From Arthrobacter russicus (GTDB taxonomy: Bacteria > Actinomycetota > Actinomycetes > Actinomycetales > Micrococcaceae), in contig NZ_JAVDQF010000001.1 of NCBI RefSeq assembly GCF_031454135.1, forward strand, positions 1,798,001 through 1,862,000: DNA of 64,000 nucleotides, given 5' to 3'. The translations under genes and the position numbers were made by a program. The notes below the pieces were generated by a model. The model was not told the DNA's origin and did no database searches. It worked only from the letters and a program-made list of their open reading frames with translations. Shown in pieces: positions 59,509 to 64,000 of the stretch (positions are counted from its first letter, which is position 1; each line of letters opens with the position of its first letter).

Positions 59509-60525
59509 TCAGCGCGAGCGCCTGGGCGACGCGGTGGTTTCGCGCTGCAACAAGGTATACGGCGCGGTCACCGTACGGATCGCCGCTTCGTCGCCGTCCA
59601 GCCGCTTCAGCAGCATGCTCGCCGCACTCTGCCCCTGGGCGACCGGATCCTGCCAGATCGTGCTCAATCCGGCCGCCGCGGAGAATTCGTGGTCGTCGAT
59701 GCCCAGGATCGAAAGCTCTTCCGGAACCCGGATGCCCCGGCGCCGCGCTTCGGCGAGCACACCGAGCGCCATCTCGTCCGAGGCGCAGAAGATCGCGGTG
59801 GGTCTTTCGGTACCGGATTCGAACAGCCAGGCGGCGGCGCGCACGCCGCTGGCAAAAGTGAAGTCGCCGACCAGTTCCCACTCCGGGCGCAACTCCAGTC
59901 CGGCCGCGAGCATGGTGGCTTCGAAGGCCCGGTTGCGCAATTTTGGCACTTCGAAGTTCATCTCATCCGCTTCGACGCCCTGCAGTTGGGCGATCCTGCG
60001 GTGGCCCAGCCCGATCAGATAGTTCGTCGCCACTTGGGTTGCTTCGTAGTCGTCGATGGATACCCCGTGGAACCCTTCCACCGGACCCACCGAAACCAGC
60101 GGGATCTCGACCCGGTGCAGATGCTCCAACTCCGAAGGGTGCATGGCCAGGCACAGCACCACCAGGGCATCGATCTGCTTCCGGAGCATGGTGTGCTCGA
60201 AGAGCCGGGACCGACTGGTGCCGTACCCGCCGAGGTTGATCAGCATCAGGTTGTAGTTCTGCGCGTGCAGCTCGATGTCCACGCCTTCGATCGCCCGGGA
60301 AAAGAACCATCGGCTGACATACGGCGCGAGCACGCCGATGGTCCGGGTGCGCCCGGTGGCCAGCCCGCTGGCCGCAGAGGAGGCGACGTAGCCCATGTCC
60401 GAGGCTAGTTCCAGGATCCGTGCTCGGGTTTTCGGGCTGACCCGGGGCAGTCCCCGGATGGCACGGGAGACCGTGGCGGTGGAAACCTGGGCCGCCGCCG
60501 CGACGTCCTCGATACTGGTGGCGAT
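59509..60525 (-). CDS. LacI family transcriptional regulator, apparent non-canonical (ATC) start
   Basis: 338 residues if begun at ATC. The helix-turn-helix reads TSIEDVAAAAQVSTATVSRAI then RGLPRVSPKTRARILELASDMGYVAS, with hinge GLATGRTRTIGVLAP and a ligand-binding domain (GLGHRRIAQLQG, AIFCASDEMALGVL, LGIDDHEFSAAAGLSTI). No ATG, GTG or TTG lies in frame between the upstream coding sequence and the recognition helix; the first is an ATG after the DNA-binding domain. AGGAG stands 6 bases before an ATC at the right distance to start the domain. Last gene of the ABC operon on its right; likely its regulator. Confidence 0.82.
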   Translation of the reverse strand: MATSIEDVAAAAQVSTATVSRAIRGLPRVSPKTRARILELASDMGYVASSAASGLATGRTRTIGVLAPYVSRWFFSRAIEGVDIELHAQNYNLMLINLGGYGTSRSRLFEHTMLRKQIDALVVLCLAMHPSELEHLHRVEIPLVSVGPVEGFHGVSIDDYEATQVATNYLIGLGHRRIAQLQGVEADEMNFEVPKLRNRAFEATMLAAGLELRPEWELVGDFTFASGVRAAAWLFESGTERPTAIFCASDEMALGVLAEARRRGIRVPEELSILGIDDHEFSAAAGLSTIWQDPVAQGQSAASMLLKRLDGDEAAIRTVTAPYTLLQRETTASPRRSR

Positions 60526-60541
60526 GGTGCGCTCCTGAGTT

Positions 60542-60811
60542 CTAGTCCTGGTTCTTGCGTTGGAGTCTGGCCCGGGAGCGGAACATCAGTGCCATGACCA
60601 GGACCACGAGGCCGAGCAGCAAGGCCCATCCCCAAGCGGAAGCGCCGCTGAGTTCCTGCCAAATCACCGTGACCATCAGAACGAAGCCCCAGAACCCCAG
60701 GAACCCGATCCCGATGTCGAGCTGTTCGGCAGCCCGGCCTTCGCGGGCCGGCAATCCGAAGACCCCGGTGTTCTGGTTCTTTTGGGCCGGCTCCCGTTGC
60801 GTCTTGCTCAT
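60542..60811 (-). CDS. Small two-helix membrane protein in ABC sugar operon
   Basis: 89 residues: a polar N-terminus (MSKTQREPAQKNQNTGVFGLP), then two transmembrane helices (IGFLGFWGFVLMVTVIW and AWGWALLLGLVVLVMALMF) and a basic tail RSRARLQRKNQD. No family recognised. It overlaps the permease gene by 4 bases (ATGA) and is followed at once by the LacI gene, so it belongs to the operon. It might be an accessory subunit of the transporter. Confidence 0.72.
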   Translation of the reverse strand: MSKTQREPAQKNQNTGVFGLPAREGRAAEQLDIGIGFLGFWGFVLMVTVIWQELSGASAWGWALLLGLVVLVMALMFRSRARLQRKNQD

Positions 60812-61689
60812 TTGACCCCGCCCGCGGTCAACCCTGCAACGATTTTACGCTGGAAGACCAGCACCATGATGACCAACGGCACGGTCACAATGGTCCCGGC
60901 GGCCATCACCGCGGTGTACGGTTCCTGCTGCGGCAGCGCTCCGGAGAACGAAGCAATCGCCACGGTCACGGTCTGCGTGTTCTGATCGGAAAGCTGGCTG
61001 GCGATCAAGAACTCATTCCACGAAGCGATGAACGCCAGGATCGCCGTGGTGAAAACCGCCGGAGCCGCCAGCGGCATGATCACTTTCCGGAACGCCTGGC
61101 CCTGCGTGCAACCGTCCATCCGGGCCGCTTCTTCAAGCTCCCAAGGCATCTCCCGGAAGAACGAAACCAGGGTGTAGACGGTCAACGGGAGCACGAACGA
61201 GATGTTCGGAATGATCAGCGCCTGGTACTGCCCGATCCAGCCGAGGTTCGTGAAGAGTTCGAAGAGCGGAGTGATCAGCGCGACGCCCGGGAACATCGAG
61301 GCGCCCAGGATGATGCCCAGCACCATGAATTTGAACCGGAAATTCAAGCGGGCCAGCGCATAGGCTGCGAACACGCCGACCAGCAACGCGATCACGGTGA
61401 CCACGACGCCGACGAAAACACTGTTGAACAGCGCCTGGCCGAAGTGGTTCCCGCGCTCCGTGGAAAACGCGGTCACGAAGTTGTCCCAGGTGGGCTGGGT
61501 GGGCCACAACGTGGTCTCGAAAGTGGCCGACGTCGGCCGGAAGGCGGTGGCCACCATCCAGTAGAACGGGGCGAGGCACCACAGCACGATGATCAGGGCT
61601 TGGGCGTAGGTCCGGCTCTGCGCCCAACGCAGCCGGTTGCTGGACTTGTCGTTCAACGGCAGGTTGGCGGTAGTCGTCAGGTTGCTCAT
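60808..61689 (-). CDS. ABC sugar transporter permease (MalG type), trehalose/maltose-like system
   Basis: 293 residues, six helices: ALIIVLWCLAPFYWMVATAFRP, FKFMVLGIILGASMFPGVALITPLFELF, and the EAA loop ELEEAARMDGCTQGQAFRKVIMPLAAPAV; it ends QRKIVAGLTAGGVK. The start MSNLTTTANLPL is taken 1 base after the upstream permease's stop; an earlier in-frame start would lie inside that gene. It resembles SugB/ThuG-type permeases. Confidence 0.93.
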   Translation of the reverse strand: MSNLTTTANLPLNDKSSNRLRWAQSRTYAQALIIVLWCLAPFYWMVATAFRPTSATFETTLWPTQPTWDNFVTAFSTERGNHFGQALFNSVFVGVVVTVIALLVGVFAAYALARLNFRFKFMVLGIILGASMFPGVALITPLFELFTNLGWIGQYQALIIPNISFVLPLTVYTLVSFFREMPWELEEAARMDGCTQGQAFRKVIMPLAAPAVFTTAILAFIASWNEFLIASQLSDQNTQTVTVAIASFSGALPQQEPYTAVMAAGTIVTVPLVIMVLVFQRKIVAGLTAGGVK

Positions 61690-61690
61690 C

Positions 61691-62710
61691 TCATTTCTTC
61701 TTTCCGCCGGTAGCCGACTGGACCGCATTGGCGCCAAGGAATCGTACGAAGAGGAAGGCGACCAGGAAAATCACGATGAAGGTGATCGTGGACAGCGCAG
61801 ACGCCAGGTTGAACCCGGAGCGTATTTGGTCGATCACCAGAATCGACAGCGTCGTGGTCCCGTTGGCGCCGCCGGTCAAGATGTACGGCAGATCGAACAT
61901 CCGCAGCGCATCCAAGGTCCGGAACAGGATCGCCACCATGAGCGCCGGCTTGACCATCGGCAGGGTGATCATCCGGAAACGCTGCCAAGCGCTGGCCCCG
62001 TCGACCTTGGCCGCTTCATAGACCTCGGCCGGGATCATCTGCAGACCGGCCAGGATCAACAAGGCCATGAAGGGCGTGGTCTTCCAGGTGTCCGCGATGA
62101 TGATCGCGAATTTCGCAGGCCATTCGGAACCGGTCCAGAGGATCGCGGTGCCGAAGGTCTTGTTGATCACACCGTCGAACGCGAACATGAAGAAGAACAG
62201 CTTGGCGGTGACCGCGGTCGGAATCGCCCAGGGCACCAGGACTGCGGCCCGGAGCAGCCCGCGGCCGCGAAAGCTGCGCGCCATGATGACCGCCATCCAG
62301 AAGCCGATCACGGTTTCCAAGGTCACGGTCACGATGGTGAAGAAGAAAGTGTTCCCCATGGCTTCCCAGAACTGCGCGCCCAAGGTTCCCGCGGGGCAGG
62401 CCTGGGTGCCTCCGGAGGCCGCCGGGCATTGCTGGAAGAACCAAGCGATGTAATTCTGGAACCCGGCGAAGCCGCCGTCCGTGAAGAATCCGTCGGCACC
62501 GATCACCGGATCGCGCTGGAAGGACATCACGACCGCACTGACCACCGGGTAACCGATGACGACGGCGATCAGCACCAGGGTCGGCACCAACAACCAGAAG
62601 GCCCAGCGTCCTTGCTGTTTCTCCGGGTGCTGGCCGTCGCCCGGGCCGTTCTTGCCCCGGTTCTTCCGGCCGGCCCTCGTCTCGGGACTATCATGCAATG
62701 CGGTGGACAT
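61691..62710 (-). CDS. ABC sugar transporter permease (MalF type), trehalose/maltose-like system
   Basis: 339 residues. WAFWLLVPTLVLIAVVIGYPVVSAVVMSFQRD at the first helix, a periplasmic insert with two cysteines (QQCPAASGGTQACPAG), RGLLRAAVLVPWAIPTAVTAKLFFFMF, and the EAA loop EVYEAAKVDGASAWQRFRMITLPMVKPAL. This form, with the VPWAIPT segment and long first loop, recalls SugA/ThuF permeases. 69 bases follow the binding-protein gene, which comes first in the operon. Confidence 0.93.
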   Translation of the reverse strand: MSTALHDSPETRAGRKNRGKNGPGDGQHPEKQQGRWAFWLLVPTLVLIAVVIGYPVVSAVVMSFQRDPVIGADGFFTDGGFAGFQNYIAWFFQQCPAASGGTQACPAGTLGAQFWEAMGNTFFFTIVTVTLETVIGFWMAVIMARSFRGRGLLRAAVLVPWAIPTAVTAKLFFFMFAFDGVINKTFGTAILWTGSEWPAKFAIIIADTWKTTPFMALLILAGLQMIPAEVYEAAKVDGASAWQRFRMITLPMVKPALMVAILFRTLDALRMFDLPYILTGGANGTTTLSILVIDQIRSGFNLASALSTITFIVIFLVAFLFVRFLGANAVQSATGGKKK

Positions 62711-62779
62711 GACCCCTCCTTCTGTGCCCGTGCGTCAGCGGACAGGCGTTGATGCGCAAATTCTTCGGTTCCGAGCAGG

Positions 62780-64000
62780 TCATTTGACGCCCGCGGCTTC
62801 CATCGACTTCTGCATGTCGATGATCGCCTGGTCGACGCTCTTCTGCCCGCGGATCGCGGCATAGGCATTCGACTGGATCGCTTTGGTCACCGCCGGGTAG
62901 AACGGCGTGACCGGACGCGGGACCGCATTTTCGATCGACGTTTTCAGCACCGGCAGGTAAGGCAGCTTGGCCACCAACTCTGGGTCGTCGTACAGTTTCG
63001 CCAAAACCGGCGCATTGCTGGCCTGGGTGACATAGAACCGTTGGATTTCTTCGCTCGTGAGGAACTGCACGAAGTCCCGCGCGGTCGCCTTGTTCTTCGA
63101 GAAAACGCTGATTCCGGCGCTCGCACCGCCCAGCGACGAGGCGCCCGCTCCGCTCTGGCCCGGGAGTGCGGTCACCGCGAACTTGCCGGCGACTTTGGAG
63201 GTGGCGTCCGTGCTCGCGAGCGAATAGACATAAGGCCAGTTCCGCAGGAACAGCAGATTCCCGTCTTGGAAGGCCTGCCGCGACTGCTCTTCCTGATAGG
63301 TCACCGCCTGGACCGGGATATTGCCGTTGCGATAGGCCTCAACCAGATTGGACAGGCCGGCTTTGGCTTCCGGGGTGTTGATCGAGAGTTTGCTCTGTTC
63401 GTCCAGGATCTGCCCGCCGGCGGAGTTGATCGCCTCCGCCGCATTGACCGTCAAGCCCTCGTATTGGGCGTATTGGCCGGCGAAGCAACTCATGTTGTTG
63501 GCTTTCGCGATGGAGCACATCGACATCATCTCGGCCCAGGTTTTCGGTGGGTTGGGCACCAGGTCCGAGCGGTAGTAGAGCATTCCGCCGTCCGAGGTCA
63601 CCGGCGAGGCGAACAGCGTGTTCTGGTAGGTCGCTGCTGCCACGGTGGCCGGCAGCATCCCCGAGGTGTCGACCGCCATCGACCCGGTCAACGGCTGCAA
63701 CCAGCGCTTCGCTGCGAACTCGGCGGTCCAGACCACGTCCACCCGGACCACGTCATAGCCGGAGTTCCGGGCCTGGAAGTTGCGGACCAGATCGTCCCGT
63801 TGCTGGTCGGCTTGGTCGGTCTGCTCTTTGAGCGTGACCTTCTGCTCCGGGTACTTCGCATTCCACCGGTCGATGATCGGCTGGATCACGCCGTTGTTGT
63901 CCTTGCCCTGGACGAAAGTGATCGGCCCGCGGCCCTCCAGGTTCTGTTCCGCATAATCACTCGCCGAGGCGGATCCGCAAGCGCTCAGGCCAGCCGCGAG
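62780..64000 (-). CDS. ABC sugar-binding lipoprotein, trehalose/maltose-like, 5' end outside window
   Basis: 407 residues visible. The first visible residues LAAGLSACGSASAS contain the lipobox (LSAC), so only the start of the signal peptide lies past the right edge. The mature protein is a family 1 solute-binding protein: GRGPITFVQGKDNNG, IQPIIDRWNAKYPEQKVTL, DVVRVDVVWTAEFAAKRWLQPL, MLYYRSDLVPNPPKTWAEM, and LLFLRNWPYVYSLASTDA. The WTAEFA-type segment and KDNNG start resemble LpqY/ThuE trehalose-binding proteins; this assignment is tentative. Head of the operon with two permeases, a small membrane protein and a LacI regulator. Confidence 0.9.
   Translation of the reverse strand, partial: LAAGLSACGSASASDYAEQNLEGRGPITFVQGKDNNGVIQPIIDRWNAKYPEQKVTLKEQTDQADQQRDDLVRNFQARNSGYDVVRVDVVWTAEFAAKRWLQPLTGSMAVDTSGMLPATVAAATYQNTLFASPVTSDGGMLYYRSDLVPNPPKTWAEMMSMCSIAKANNMSCFAGQYAQYEGLTVNAAEAINSAGGQILDEQSKLSINTPEAKAGLSNLVEAYRNGNIPVQAVTYQEEQSRQAFQDGNLLFLRNWPYVYSLASTDATSKVAGKFAVTALPGQSGAGASSLGGASAGISVFSKNKATARDFVQFLTSEEIQRFYVTQASNAPVLAKLYDDPELVAKLPYLPVLKTSIENAVPRPVTPFYPAVTKAIQSNAYAAIRGQKSVDQAIIDMQKSMEAAGVK

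Noticed and set aside
1..64000. tRNA or rRNA genes
   Set aside because: Intergenic regions were read for cloverleaf ends and the TTCGA arm; GTTCGAACC at 1631 has no matching acceptor and anticodon arms.

Overview
The window is chromosomal DNA from a high-GC Gram-positive actinobacterium, most likely a member of the Micrococcaceae (Arthrobacter/Renibacterium-type). This rests on the G+C-rich codon use, frequent GTG starts, the separate purS-purQ-purL arrangement, DUF3151 and DUF1990 proteins, two LAETG (class E sortase type) surface proteins and a HelD-type RNA polymerase-associated helicase. Genus level is an inference. I saw no tRNA, rRNA, CRISPR array, insertion sequence or prophage.

Layout. 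0-6.3 kb: the 5' part of a secreted S8 (subtilisin) protease, the purSQL purine operon and a secreted sphingomyelinase-like phosphodiesterase. 6.3-16.6 kb: housekeeping and envelope genes (an arginase remnant, DUF1990, YjbR, polysaccharide deacetylase, CoA-binding protein, a thioester-domain surface protein, a nitrilase-family amidase, purA, an SdpI-like protein, an LtrA-family protein, DUF3151, class II fructose-bisphosphate aldolase). 16.7-30.8 kb: a block rich in exported enzymes (a sedolisin protease, two paralogous secretory lipases, a Tat-exported GH20 hexosaminidase and a 1605-residue sortase-anchored GH31 enzyme), interleaved with a SpoU methyltransferase, a NagD-like phosphatase and pyrE.

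31-38 kb: a ROK regulator followed by an ABC sugar importer, a GH4 phospho-glycosidase and a BadF/BadG sugar kinase, which together suggest import, phosphorylation and then cleavage of a glycoside. 39.2-50.4 kb: a nine-gene, tightly overlapping operon under a divergent LacI regulator. It encodes an ABC importer, two TIM-barrel isomerase/epimerase-type proteins, a Gfo/Idh/MocA oxidoreductase, and the glucuronate-fructuronate-mannonate pathway (uxaC, a uxuB-like gene, manD). No glycosidase is present, so it may cleave glucuronides oxidatively. 50.4-58.9 kb: a HelD/HelR-type helicase preceded by a perfect match to the rifamycin-associated element as I recall it, then nadE, a membrane protein, an ABC exporter pair, xth and an unknown gene. 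58.9-64 kb: DoxX, then a second LacI-controlled ABC sugar importer that resembles trehalose/maltose systems and runs off the right edge.

Of most interest: the helR-RAE pair; the possible oxidative glucuronide operon; a family of intergenic palindromes sharing GTGTGCACTCG; two TGTGA-N6-TCACA sites (CRP/GlxR type) at the GH31 and first lipase genes; a shared TTAC-N6-GTAA site in front of both lipases; two mutually exclusive hairpins after the LtrA gene; and a LacI gene with no canonical start codon ahead of its DNA-binding domain.
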